From: Dreissena polymorpha
Lineage: Eukaryota > Mollusca > Bivalvia > Myida > Dreissenidae
NCBI RefSeq assembly: GCF_020536995.1
Contig: NC_068360.1
Span: 706,292-770,291 of the forward strand
Direction of reading: 5' to 3'
Length of the DNA stretch: 64,000 nt
Shown here in pieces: positions 12,247 to 23,284 of the stretch. The notes beneath the pieces were generated by a model that had not been told where the DNA came from, did no database searches, and saw nothing but the letters and a program-made list of their open reading frames with translations. The position numbers and the translations under genes are program-made. Position 1 is the first letter of the stretch, and each line of letters starts with the position of its first letter.

Positions 12247-12576
12247 AAGTCGCTTTTAGCCGTTTATATAAAATAAAACGCTTTTATTAAATTTGCCGTA
12301 GCTTTCGACCTCTCGGTCTTCTTCAGCGGCGTTTATTTGTGAATAAGCATATCATCTTTAGCGGAAATGACGTTATATTATCGCACGTTACATTGCGCGC
12401 CAATTTTAGTCTTTTGTGTTTAGTCCATATGGTTTGAACGTCCTCAGTTTGCGCTTCCAAAGTTGTTCGATGTTCTTCCGGTACTCGTCTGTTCCATTTA
12501 TTTTTTCGAGTCATACCGACCTACTTTCTAATTTGTTTTGGTTTTATCTCACTATTAGCCTTCAACTAAAATTATA
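12244..12576 (-). other. Repeat-like stretch with a hammerhead-like hairpin, otherwise unassigned
   Basis: On the minus strand, CTGAAGAAGACC-GAGA-GGTCGAAA at 12303-12327 forms a 4-bp stem (GACC/GGTC) flanked by CTGAAGA(A) and GAAA. This type of sequence is common near the ends of Penelope-like elements. No reverse transcriptase is visible beside it. Confidence 0.35.
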
Positions 12577-12658
12577 AGTACGGATGGGGTTTGAACCCAT
12601 GGGGACATTCGTCCATTGGAACTTAAGTCCAACGTCTTAACCACTCGGCCACCGAGCT
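12577..12658 (-). tRNA. tRNA-Leu(UAA), nearly intact, possibly a pseudogene or SINE head
   Basis: The 82-nt cloverleaf reads as a class II tRNA. The D arm begins GGCCGAGTGG. The anticodon stem TTGGA/TCCAA is perfect around loop CTTAAGT, with anticodon TAA at 12625-12623. A long variable arm has stem GGAC/GTCC, and the T arm ATGGG/CCCAT is perfect around TTCAAAC. The acceptor stem (AGCTCGG against CCGTACT) pairs at only 5 of 7 positions, with mismatches at the third and fourth pairs. That weakens it as a working gene. It could be a recent pseudogene or a tRNA-derived repeat head. Confidence 0.7.
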
Positions 12659-12843
12659 TTTATGTGAACTCTTATTACTGTATATGCTATAAATAGTTGT
12701 GTGCTTTGTGTTATCGTCAAGTATCGGCAAGTAATCAGTGCGTGTACTACGGTTAGTACTCACTGGATATAACCTGCCCCTGACACTACGCGGATGGGTC
12801 AGGCACAGAAACAAATGGCTGAACCAAAATCTTTTATGTAGGC

Positions 12844-13186
12844 ATGTTAGCCTATGTAATACATCAAACTCACAAAGCAGACATTCTATATTTACCAGAC
12901 TACCTCCGACACTCCTATTTCCCGTCAGCAACAAGACTGTGGAACCAACTGCCTAACCACCTTGTGACGGCTCTTAGTCTTGAAGCGTTCAAGGAAGGGA
13001 TGGCACCGAAATAGGCCACAATCAATTTGTAAATAGTTTTAAAACTTATTTTATTCTAACTGCGCCACACAGCGATGTTTAACCATTTTCTTGTACGACA
13101 ATGCCCCAGAGAGGGATATAGTACAGTAAACGAAGAAGAAGAAGAAGAAGAAGAAGAAGAAGAAGAAGAAGAAGAAGAAGAAGAAG
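12844..13186 (+). mobile_element. LINE 3' end: RT C-terminus, 3' UTR and (GAA)n tail
   Basis: The frame 12844-13014 encodes the typical C-terminal block of CR1/Jockey-group LINE polymerases, DYLRHSYFPSATRLWNQLP followed by SLEAFKEGM and a stop at 13012. A 3' UTR of about 115 bp then ends in a (GAA)n tract at 13132-13186, which behaves as the element's 3' tail. Upstream sequence is not recognisable as RT, so the copy is 5'-truncated, as usual for LINEs. Confidence 0.8.
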
Positions 13187-15544
13187 ATATATTTGAGAAG
13201 ACAGACGTATACTTATATTTATGATGGGTGTTAGTGTATTCTTATCTCTATGCATTGAGTTAATTGAATTTAAAAAAGTTCAATGTACCGATTCGCCTCA
13301 CTAAAGAATCGTACCACTAAAGAATCGTACCATGTTGTATAACGTTTAAACACATAAACGGTAGTATTACAACCCCGTTATTTGTGTTATATGTATTAGT
13401 TGTTGTTTGGAGAGTATATGGTGTAATAAGCGATAGGGTGTTATTAGTGCAATAAGTTGATCGCGCTGGTGTAGTGGATGTAGTGTAGTAGAGCCTACTC
13501 AGGGAGCGTTCTCATTATCTCAACCATAGAAACCAAGTACTAGTTCTTCCCAGGAAAACGGACTCGATAATGTCCATCTGCCTATAACTCTCGAAGGGCG
13601 CTTGGCAGTACAAATATATAGATACGGTAATGTATAAACATGATATTAAAGCAATCATCTCACAGTGAGTGGAATGTATACACGTAATTGTTATTCATTA
13701 AATTCTCAAAAGATAAGGATTTAGCCAGACTGGCGGCGGGGCTGAAACTCGACTCGGTTCTCTTTTTTTTTTATCGTGAGATTGTTAATTGTGTGTATTG
13801 TTAGTGACTTAATTCTTCTTTTTTTTCTTAATGAGTATTGTATTCGATCATCTAGTCAGATACATTGCATTGACCGTTCGAATGCGGTTGCCCAAGCTTC
13901 AATAATTTATTTTTATTATTACTACTGCGTCGTTTGCAGTGTATTGTATGCCATTTATAAGCAGTCTGCGACTTGCAATAATTTTCTCTCATATAAATCT
14001 AATGTCTGTGTATTTCATTTCTCTACATTGTCTGCGTATATGCTATACTCTCTCAAATTGGCCAATTGATCGAATTATGATGTTGTTGTTTTTTAAGTTG
14101 TTATTGTTAGCCTGCGTTGTCTATTGTTATAACGTTTTGTGTACGCGTTCGTTAGTTCGCGTGCAAATAACTTTATATTTTCGATTAAGGACACATTGTC
14201 AAAATATGAAAATGTTAATAATGTAAGTTTTATACGCATATAACTAATCGCTACCACACACCAAAAGAAATTGTGGGATTGTCGGATAACGTCAAAAAAG
14301 GATAAGCATTTGTTCTAAAAAACAAGTTCTTAGACTTTATTGAACGTTCAAATTTATAATAAAATAAAAGACTGCCTAGTGAATTACAAAGTGTATCACT
14401 TAGCAGTTGACTTGGTAAAGTAGTTTGCTAAAAAATGTTTCCTTTTTGGACTCGATGAATGGACCGTATCCGGAGTCGCTGCCTGGTACCCAGCTTGTCC
14501 TTTGAAATTGCGACTTGCACAAACAAAAATAATGTCGGACGAGATGGTGTATTTGCTGTAAGGGATTTCGACAAACGGGCGTTCAAATTGCACGAAAAAT
14601 TTCAACGGCTATTAAAGCTAATATACGTAAAATGCTAAGAAAAAAAGCTTATTATAACGTGCGACCGATTAATGCTTACAATTAGGGTATCGGAAGTGTT
14701 TGCTGTGCATGAACATGCAGTTGGGCTTTCGGATTGATTACAGTTTTGCCATATATATATTTGTTTTTGCAAAAATAATGTCTGCTTAACAGTGAAAGAC
14801 AGTATCAATGGAACAAAATGATATAAATACAAGTTTTAAACGTTTATGACCAATGTGGTATGTTTTATTCAGTTGGTTAGACTTCAATATTTAATGAAAC
14901 CCTTTAAAGGGTGCTTTCTTCAAAACTTTTAATATAATATACTATACTAATATTAGGTCAGCCAAAAGTAACTAAATATAATGTTTGAACTCTTCTTAAA
15001 TCATTTATATCAATTGTAATTGCTGTGAAAGTCTTATAGATAGACTGCTATGTGTATACAACATTGAATGTTTATATAATTCAATATTTATGACATAAAA
15101 TGTGCAGTCATTATACAGTAAAGAACTTTTGGAATCAAATCATTTCGCATAGAGTTTAAGACACAGGAAATTTGCATACTATTCCCAACTGTGTTATCAT
15201 ATTTTACAGCTTATCTGTAGTTTAAACCCAGCTTTAAAATCCAAATGTTGCTTAAATCCTTGAGTGTGACACTTAAAGGTTGTTTGAACGGTTATCAAGT
15301 AATTATATTCTGAATCGTAAGTGCAGTTTAAACCATAAATCAATTATCTTGAGCATGCGTTAAACCCTGCATTATAAACATGCCGTGAAAAATCATCCTC
15401 AGCTGTCCGAAGACAGCACTGGCAACAATTTTTCCGCTTTGACAGTGACAGTATAATGGAAATTGTTGGTTAGTCACCTGACATGATGATCACAAAGACC
15501 ATGATAGAGGGCTATATGGGGAATATTTAAGTTATTTTCTTTTT
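13187..15544. other. AT-rich non-coding DNA, 2.36 kb
   Basis: No gene recognised. A minus-strand open frame at 14396-14605 has balanced composition but starts without ATG and has only a weak splice acceptor, so I did not call it. Confidence 0.45.
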
Positions 15545-16341
15545 AGCTCACCTGAGCACAACTAGTCATGATTAGCTTTTGTGATCGCCTTTTGTCCGTC
15601 GTTGGTCGTCAATATTTACCTTGATAATACTTTAGAGAGGCAACATTTATTGTCCAATTTTCATGAAATTTGGACTGAACATGTGTCCCAATAATATCTA
15701 GGGAGAGTTCCAAATGGTTCTGGTTGGTTGAAAAACATTGCCGACTAGGGGAGGGGGCAGTTTTCCTGATATGGCTTTATTAAAACCTTATTAACAATCT
15801 AGAAGTCACATTAAGGGTCAATTCTTTATGAAACTTGGTAAGAAAATCTGTTGTAATGATAGCTTGGCTGAGTTCTAAAATAGTTATATTTGTCAAAAAT
15901 CTTGGCAGCTATTTTTCCTTATATGGCTTTGGTGAAACATTGTTAACACTCTAGACATCACATTTTTAGTGCAATTGAAACAAAAGTTAGTGAGAGCACT
16001 TATTATATTGACTTCTAGGTTGAGTTAGATCATTCTTCTGGTTTGTTGAAAAAATATGGCTGCCGGCGGCCGCGGGGCAATTTTTCTTATATGGCTAAAG
16101 TGAAAACTTGTTGATGCTTTATTAGCCTTATTTATTGGACAATCTGCATAAAACTTGGTCAGAACATTTGTCCCAATTAGATATTGGCTGAGATTGAAAC
16201 CGGGTCATGTGAGCTCAAAACTAGGTCACTAGGTGAAATAAATAACAAACATTAATACTCTTGAAGTCACCTTTTTGTTCCAATCTTCATGAATCAGCTC
16301 GGACTCAGAACATTCTAGTTTCTTTTGATCTCAGGTGAGCT
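15545..16341. mobile_element. Short element with AGCTCACCTGAG ends and internal tandem units
   Basis: Perfect 12-bp terminal inverted repeats lie at 15545-15556 and 16330-16341. The left end continues as a small palindrome (GCTCACCTGAGC). Four diverged units, each with a phrase like TGAAACTTGGNNAGAA, begin near 15663, 15828, 15976 and 16148. This AGCTCACCTGAG type is widespread in molluscs. No coding capacity. Confidence 0.8.
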
Positions 16342-16526
16342 CCTTAGGACCCATGGCCCTCGTGTTTCATCATCTGACTAAAATTGTGAAATGCTCTGCA
16401 AGCCATGCTGGTGAATCTGCCCTTGATTGAGACCCAATGATACATGGAATATGATGTCTTCAAATAAATGTATACTGCTCGTCAAACATCTTATTTTAGT
16501 ATCAAACACACAAGTCACTGTTTCAG
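16342..16526. other. Intron-like sequence before the dynein exon
   Basis: Nothing coding was confirmed. A phrase CTGCCCTTGATTGAGAC near 16420 resembles the start of the dynein exon at 16527 but is too short to call. Confidence 0.35.
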
Positions 16527-16610
16527 GCTTGTCTGCCCCTGATTGATGACCTCAGTAACCCTGCCATGAGAACCCCCCACTGGAAGCAGCTTGTGAAGGT
16601 CACAGGAGAG
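16527..16610 (+). pseudogene. Dynein heavy chain exon (tail/linker region), part of a broken gene copy
   Basis: An 84-bp exon, phase 0 on both sides, is bounded by CTGTTTCAG and GAG|GTATGC. It encodes 28 residues including LPLIDDLSN and PAMRTPHWKQLVKVTGE. This matches the N-terminal linker (DHC_N2) region of axonemal dynein heavy chains, which has a conserved P-x-[IM]-[RK]-x-RHW-x-QL block. This exon itself is open. The exons that should follow are missing before the next dynein segment at 17773, and that segment carries three stops, so I treat both as one duplicated, unprocessed pseudogene. A functional single exon of a larger gene with distant neighbours is the alternative. Paralogue not assigned. 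Confidence 0.75.
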
Positions 16611-17631
16611 GTATGCAGATAGACAATACCACACTAAAGAGAATGACCCTCTGAGAGCTGCTTAATCTTGGTCTTACATGTTTATATGTTCCTTATATGA
16701 TTATAACATCCATTCAAGACCGAAGCTTTACTGCATGTAATTAATCACAAAGATTTGTATGCAGTTTCTGACTTCCCCTACCTATTTTGTATTTATATTT
16801 ATTTTTCTGTTAATTATATGGTACTTCTTCCTTATCCATAAATTAGTATTTTGTGTGTGTGAACAAACATGTATTGATTATAATATATATATGTTGACCT
16901 TTATTTAGAAAGAAGCAACAGAAACCCATTTACTTCTTTTAAATGTATTAACCCAATTGATTTTGACTAATTATTTTGGTAACAAACACATCACTCTTTG
17001 GTAAAAAACAAACAAAAAATTGCAGCAAATGTGCAACTTATAGATTATTAATTTAATTGTTTGAGTATTCAATTATATACAAATATAATTATTAGCATAT
17101 TAACCCGGTTTCTGTTTTGTTCATTCAGATAATAAAATTTACTGCTCAGAACATGGATATTGTGTCACACTTTCATGACAAGCGATGACTGATTTTAAAA
17201 GTGTAATTACTGCCATAATTGTGTTTAAAAGTGTTCTATCTAAAACTCACATTCATAAAGGGGCACCTTTGAATGATAAGTTGATAAAACATACATGTTC
17301 ATTTGTAGATAATTATATTGTACATCTTGTATGTGTTGTTTTTTTATATTACAGTGTAGTGTAACAGCAATCATTCAGTCTTCAATTATAGGTCATTGTT
17401 TGTATTTTGTACCACAAGTTTCATTTTATAGTCCGCTTTTTTGTAGCATGCATTATCATTCATCATTGTAATAATAAGAACATATAGCCATAATGGTTTG
17501 AGAATTAGGCTAGTGTATGTAGTATTCTTATTGTATACTGACCAAACTTGCGTTGCATTCCTCCGGTATAATTTAGCCAGTTGGAATCATGGATTTTAAA
17601 TATATATAAAAATAAACATTGTATTAATAAA
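16611..17631. other. Non-coding interval between dynein exons
   Basis: In intact dynein genes roughly 50-60 residues of conserved linker sequence should lie between the two recognised exons. I find no trace of them on the plus strand here; the DNA is AT-rich and unstructured. Confidence 0.5.
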
Positions 17632-17712
17632 CTTGCAAACTGCACAGGCTGCGCTGACACTTGACACACATGCATTAAGCCTAGTTTTCCCAGAACAAAT
17701 TTTAATGAGTCA
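17632..17712 (+). repeat. Degraded SINE-like repeat (AGCCTGTGC family)
   Basis: ACTGCACAGGCT, ACACATGCATTAAGCCT and TTTTCCCAGA match the family seen at 1036-1135, with more changes. Confidence 0.5.
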
Positions 17713-17772
17713 ATCACTTTCATGCCCACAAAACCTACTTAACATTATTTACCCACAATGCCGACTTTACAG

Positions 17773-17982
17773 GAAACTGGTCACCATGTGCTTCTGGCCT
17801 ACACAGATCCCATCTTTTAGGACCTGGAAGGTCACCAGGTGACACTCCATGCCATGCAGGGCAACACTGCCGCGAGCATTTTCTTTGATTAAGTCGTTAA
17901 GTGGAAGAAATGACTGCAGACCATTGAGGCAGTGCTGTGGACTTGGCTGGAAGTACAAGAGAAATGGGTGGAGCTGGAGGAG
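17773..17982 (+). pseudogene. Dynein heavy chain linker exon with three in-frame stops
   Basis: A 210-bp, phase-0 exon-like block is bounded by TTTACAG and GAG|GTGGGT. In one frame it reads VLLAYTDPIF, HQVTLHAMQG, then LQTIEAVLWTWLEVQEKWVE and LEE. These align in order with the dynein linker pattern (LE-x-NQV-x-LQ ... WQKKL-x-T-x-x-VI-x-x-WxEVQ-x-x-W-x-x-LE). Three stops interrupt the 70 codons: TAG at 17818, TAA at 17890 and TGA at 17911. The first two sit where family members usually have Glu, consistent with GAG/GAA changing to TAG/TAA. Retained splice sites mean a DNA-level duplication rather than a retrocopy. Confidence 0.85.
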
Positions 17983-18068
17983 GTGGGTGAGGAAATGATC
18001 AGGGCTTAAATTTTTGCTATTTGGCACTTTTGATGTCCTATGCCTAATACATGTATTTTATATATTTT

Positions 18069-18775
18069 TATCCCCCACCAAAAGTGGAGGGATACAGAAT
18101 TGGCAGTGTACATCGGTCCATCAGTCCGTCGGTCACATAACTTTTCAGGGCAATATCTCAGAAAGTATATAAGAAATCAACATGAGACTTCACAGTTGGA
18201 TAGATATCAATGAGGAGATATGTATGCACAAGAACCATAACCCTACACTTTCTAAAATAAAAGTTACTGCCCTTTGTTTTTTGTATGATGTTACAAATCA
18301 GGGCTATATCTCATATACCATACAAGACTTCAACATGAAACCAAATGGGTGTATTGATTTCAAAGAGGAAAAGAGCCATGCTTAAGAACCATAACCCTTC
18401 ACTATTGTTTTTAATGATATTATTTTTTAGAGCTATATCTCAATCAATACAAAATTTCAACATGAAACTTCATGGGAGTGTAGAAATCAATGGGAAGAAA
18501 ATTTTAATGCAATGCACAAGAACCATAACACTATATTGTCTTAAATTAGAGTTATAGCCCTTTGTGGTTTTTCGTATGATGTAACCTTTTAGGGCTATAT
18601 CTTGGATACACTACAAGATATAAACATGAAACTTCATGGGTTTACAAATATCAATGAGGAAAACAGTCATGCATAAAAACAATTACTATACACTTAATTA
18701 ATTTTGTTCTAATATGCCGTATATCAAGGGATTTGCACCAATCCATAAACAAAATTAATTTGGTGGAGGATATCA
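18069..18775. mobile_element. Hairpin/TIR element with about four internal tandem units
   Basis: The left end is a hairpin at 18069-18094 (TATCCCCCACC-AAAA-GTGGAGGGATA). The right end carries the single matching motif TTGGTGGAGGATATC (about 18760-18774). Units beginning AACATGARACTTCA-like recur at about 18180, 18332, 18460 and 18625. No coding capacity. Confidence 0.75.
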
Positions 18776-19063
18776 ATTAAATGACTGCTTGTTTACCTTA
18801 AATTGGGAATGATATATTATACTCCCCACTCCACCCCTGCAGTACAAATTAAATGGGGTATACTGTATTCTCTTTGGTAGTCTGAATGTCCATTGATAAG
18901 TCTGTCTGTCTTACTGCAGACATTACACTGTCTGCAGTTGTCCTTCCTTGCTAAACAGTTTACAATAATTAAACTCACAGGGATTCTTCTTTATGATACA
19001 AAGTTGTACATTTGCAATTTATATCATGCTATGTTAAAAAGGCAAAAAGTTATCCCCCTTTTT
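18776..19063. other. Spacer, nothing recognised
   Basis: Short AT-rich interval between two repeat elements. It resembles decayed units of the neighbouring element families but I could not align it. Confidence 0.4.
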
Positions 19064-20035
19064 TATCCCCACGCTTTTCGGAGAAAAAGTGGGAATATTG
19101 TGGTTATCTCCGTCTTCCGTCCGTCCTGGCCACTATCTCCTCCTACACTTTAAGCACTAGAACCTTGAAACTTACACACATGGTAGCTATAAGCATATGT
19201 GCAACCCTGCACTTTTTGGAATATTGATCTGACCTCTGGGTGAAAAGTTATGGGGGTTGGGGTGGGGCCGGGTCAGAGATTTTTACTCATTTTTTTAGGT
19301 TATTTTACTAAAATTTCTTCATTTCTACACCGATTGTCTTTAAATTGATACTGAACTCTCTTATGACAATACAGTTAATCTCAACTATGCATGGCCCCAT
19401 TACCAACCCTGAGGCGCCCCACCCACATAGGCCATGCCCACCCAAAATTGCCTTTGACTATAATTCTTCATTTCAACACCGATTAATTTCAAATTGATAC
19501 TGTACCTCTCTTATGACAATACGGTAGATCTCAGCTATGCATGGTCCCATTACCAACCCTGGGGCGCTCCGCTCACATAGGCCACGCCCACCCAAATTGC
19601 CTTTTACTATAATTTCTTCATTTCTACACGGATTCACTTCAAATTGATACTGAACCTCTCTTATGACAATACAGTTAATCTCAACTATGCATGGCCCCAT
19701 TACCAACACTGGGGCGTCCCGTCCAAATAGGCCACGCCCACCCAAAATTGACTTTTACTATAATTTCTTCATTTCTACACCGATTTACTTCAAATTGATA
19801 CTGAAACTCTCTTATGACAATACAGTGAATCTCAACTATGCATGGCCCCATTACCAAACCTGGGGCGCCCTGCCCACATAGGCCACGCCCACCCAAAATT
19901 GACTTTTACTATAATTTGTTCATTTCTACACCGCTTCACTTCTAATTGATACTGAACTTCTCTTATGACAATACGGTCAATCTCAAGTATGCCAACCCTG
20001 GGGCGCCCTTGGGTCAAACATGCGGCGTGGGGATA
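19064..20035. mobile_element. Hairpin/TIR element, TATCCCCACGC ends, about five 145-150-bp units
   Basis: TATCCCCACGC (19064-19074) and its perfect reverse complement at 20025-20035 bound the element. The left end folds into a hairpin (to 19097, GTGGGAATA). Inside, a unit containing CTCTTATGACAATACRGT and GGCCACGCCCACCCAAA repeats about five times at roughly 145-150 bp. Open frames on the minus strand across 19473-20017 are translations of this tandem unit. A second copy starts at 63729. Confidence 0.85.
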
Positions 20036-20831
20036 CGTGTCGGTCTCTGCCGCGCCATTTCTAGTTTAACTTAGAATGGACAAAACCTTGCAGGCATTGT
20101 TCCTTATGATATGAAGAAGTTCATTTGCAATTTGTATTGTCCTTCATGAAAATTAAAAAAAAAGTTTTGGCCTGTTTTCCACTAACAATTTCCGTACCAT
20201 TATTAATATATTGTAATATTATTGCTACCATATTTATTTTTAGCATAACTAAACGTCTCTGAAACTAAAACATACAAATGTGTTATATTAATTGGTATGG
20301 AACATTTTGTATTGGCCCTATATACCAACTCTTATGAGTTTTATCAAGTCACGACTCTAAGAATAATAAGGGTACTCCCAGGGGTCATATTCTTAATCTT
20401 ATTTGGATTTTCTTAAAAAATTGTTCAAAAGTTCCCCTTATTTTTATTGTTACAACTTGCTTCATGTTACTACTTGTGTGCTCATGTTATTTGTCATAAC
20501 AGTGACAAGGTCTACTTGAATTGGTAGAAGTATGAATACACTTACTTGAAATAATTTAATGTAAACAACAACTTAGCATCACAACTGGTATTGCATATTT
20601 ACTTGTTGGTCTTCTATACTTCTCTGAAAAGCTCTGACTTTTACCTCATATGACCCAATAACAGCTATTGTATCAGCTTAGAAAAGAATTAATAAAGAAT
20701 GCGACAAAACAAGGAGTTTCCCCTGGCCCTGATGAACTATTGGTCTCTGTTGACACATGTAATGTCATGTGATCATTTTTTTTCATTTTATCGTCACATT
20801 TATATACTCTAGTGCTAAGATTGCTGAGTGA
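20036..20831. other. AT-rich non-coding DNA
   Basis: No gene or repeat recognised apart from a small decayed tail of the preceding element type near 20070-20150. Confidence 0.45.
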
Positions 20832-21732
20832 AACAAGAGCACCGCTCATCTATTTTCTTTTTAAAGGTAGAGGGACTCTCATTTTCAATCACAAAGGAGG
20901 GAGGGGTGTTTTTTAACCGTTTAAAAAAAAAATTGGGGAGGTGGGGTGGGGGGGGGGGGGTATAGTATAGTGTGAGGATGTGGTGGTCATGTGTGAGCTG
21001 ATCTTAAAAAAAAAAAAAATTAGGGGGGGAATTCGGGGGGGGGGGGGTATTCCTAGGTGCGATGGTTGGACGGTATTTCAAACATAAAATATTAACATTA
21101 AATATTTGTGTTTTTTAACCGTTTAAAAAAAAATTGGGGAAAAAAATTGGGAGGGGGGGGGGTATAGTATAGTGTGGTGGTCATTTGTGAGATGATCTTT
21201 AAAAAAAAAAAGGGGGGGGATTCGGGGGGGGGATGGGTGGGGTGGGGGGGGGGGTATAGTATAGTATGAGGGTGTGGTGGTCATTTGTGAGATGATCTTA
21301 AAAAAAAAAATAGGGGGGGGGGAATTCGGGGGGCGAGGGGGGTGGGGGGGGGTATTCTTAGGTGCGATGCTTGGACGGTATTTCAAACATAAAACAATAA
21401 AAATAAATATTTGTGTTTTTTAACCGTTTCAAAAAAAACAATTTAGGGGGGTGGGGTGGGGGGGTATAGTATAGTGTGAGGGTGTGGTGGTCATTTGTGA
21501 GATGATCTTAAAAAAAAATAATAGGGGGGGGGATTGGGGGGGGTGATTCGGGGGGGGGGGGGGAGGGCATGGGGGATGGTTTGGGTGGAGTCTATTATAT
21601 CTCATGATAGGAAGTAAGTGTACCAAGTTTGAATGCTATAGCATTGATACTTTCTGAGAAAAGTGGACCTAAACGCAAAACTTAACCGGAGGCTGACGCC
21701 CACGCCAACTCCGACGCCGACGCCAATGACGT
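20832..21732 (+). repeat. G-rich composite repeat (ACAAGAGCACCG family), tandem units
   Basis: It starts ACAAGAGCACCGCTCATC. A unit containing TTTTTTAACCGTTT, poly-A, poly-G runs, a TATAGTATAGTGTGAGG phrase and GTGGTGGTCATTTGTGAGAT recurs at about 20910, 21112 and 21415. The last part (about 21590-21732) is the CCAAGTTTGAATGC/GACGCCGACGCC tail of the family seen at 29529-30640. Related copies are at 25086-25815 and, inverted, at 22845-23100. Confidence 0.75.
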
Positions 21733-22181
21733 AAAAGTGCAGTGGTTCCAATATATAATAACTCACAGAATACTTGGAACAAATAGTCTCTTAAATAAAA
21801 TGAAAATTACTGATGATCCATTATGTTCTTTATGCATACAAAGTGATGAAACTTTAGAACATTTAGTCTGGGAATCTCAGATATCTAAAACAATTATTGA
21901 CGAAATGTTACCAAGACAATCTTTTCCGTTAATTGATAAGACAACTTTTTTTTCTTGGATATTTAACAAAGTCTGCTAGTACCATAAATAATGTTTTTGT
22001 TTTTTTTAAACTATACTTATACAAGTGTAAAAAAAAAAAAATCATTTCAAGCATAGCAGGAGCCAAGAAATACCTCAACTATGAATTTGATAACTTGAGA
22101 AAAATTTCAATTACAAAAAACAATTTAGAATTTAGAATTGGGGACTTTTTAATACCATTTTATCACAGACATAGATTTTAA
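21733..22181 (+). mobile_element. 5'-truncated LINE: zinc-finger tail of the reverse transcriptase protein
   Basis: The frame 21737-21979 encodes WFQYIITHRILGTNSLL, then PLCSLC and EHLVWES. This is the zf-RVT module found after the RT domain of many LINEs. The usual pattern is C-x2-C ... H-x4-C; here the last cysteine is serine. The frame is lost near 21975. A second frame (21933-22181) carries the following C-terminal block (LYLYKCKKK ... NLRKISITKNNLEF). The 5' junction lies directly after a GACGCC-type repeat tail, so the LINE looks inserted into that repeat. Confidence 0.75.
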
Positions 22182-22844
22182 ACGCGAGGATTGATGTAGT
22201 TTCTTTTATTATTACAATGTTTACATCATTTATACAGCATTGCTTATCTATACACACTGAAAAATATCTATATCATTAAATGCACTTATTAATGTTTCTA
22301 TCTATGCTTTTATACCATTTGCGAGTACAATTTAAACATCATTGATCGTATATATATACATATACACACTGGAAAATGTCCTTTCTTTTTCTTATTTCTT
22401 TTTTTTTTTTCAACGCAAAATAAAAAGCATCATATAGATAGATAACCTTAGATGTTTTGCATTTTTTATTTTTGCTTTTGATATCTTCATCTCCGATTGA
22501 ATCATAACATTGTGTTAATGATTTAATATTATACATATATTTTCTCTTTAAATATAACGTGTTGAAAACTTTCTTTATCAATGTATCAATGTATTTTGTG
22601 AAACCTACATTATCAGTAAAATTATATTTAGTGAGTATGTTTAAAAGCTTCTTTGAAGGGTTTGTGTTGTATTTGAATGTTTTGAATACAATTACGTTTA
22701 TATACTCCCGTCAAGTACATGTCAATGAACTGCTACACATAAAACATGTATGTATGTAATACTTTATATTGAAAATAAAATTTTGCAGTTGGGAATTTTG
22801 TTTTTAAAATCCCCCCCCCAAAACAATTATTTTTATTTTGTTTT
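22182..22844. other. AT-rich non-coding DNA
   Basis: No gene or repeat recognised; it may include the 3' UTR of the LINE fragment. A poly-C run lies at about 22812. Confidence 0.45.
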
Positions 22845-23100
22845 TGCATTTTTATTTCTTATTTTTGGAAGATAATGTAATAAATGACCACACCCCACAC
22901 TATACACCCCTCTCCACCCCACCCATCCATCTTTTTTGATTGAAGTATTGAGATAGTTCCCTTCACCTTTAAAAAGAAAAATAGATGAGCAGTCTGTACC
23001 CGCAAGGCGGTGCTCTTGTTTCCCCTTATTTTTGAAAGATCATCTAATAAATGACCACCCACCCACATTATACCCCCTCTCCCCCCCCCTGCAATATTTT
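22845..23100 (-). repeat. Inverted partial copies of the ACAAGAGCACCG family
   Basis: Read on the minus strand, ACAAGAGCACCGCCTTGCGG starts near 23021 and runs to the AATGATCTTCC-like phrase near 22860. A second partial G-rich piece spans 23022-23100. Confidence 0.7.
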
Positions 23101-23284
23101 GTGTTTGTTTGAAACATGGTAAAAAAATATAAATACAACGCAAACACTATTGGTAATGCTCAGCAACAATGAATTATGAGATATTAATTATACCTTTCTA
23201 CCAAAAGGTTTTGCAATCCAATTTGATAACCTGTATTATTGCATTATATTAATAATATTTTATAATCTACATGATATTACAAAC
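23101..23284. other. AT-rich spacer
   Basis: Nothing recognised. Confidence 0.4.

Noticed and set aside
14396-14605. Minus-strand frame of about 70 codons with balanced composition
   Set aside because: No ATG start, only a weak splice acceptor and no recognisable domain. It may be a lost exon, but the evidence is insufficient.
17773-17982. Stops in the dynein exon read as reassigned codons (TAA/TAG as Gln)
   Set aside because: The rest of the window uses standard stops and is metazoan. A third stop is TGA, and flanking exons are missing, so simple decay explains it better.
19473-20017. Overlapping minus-strand frames with glycine-rich repeats
   Set aside because: These are translations of the 145-150-bp tandem unit of a non-coding element.
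21123-21626. Proline-rich minus-strand frames
   Set aside because: They are poly-C/poly-A tracts of the G-rich repeat read in reverse.
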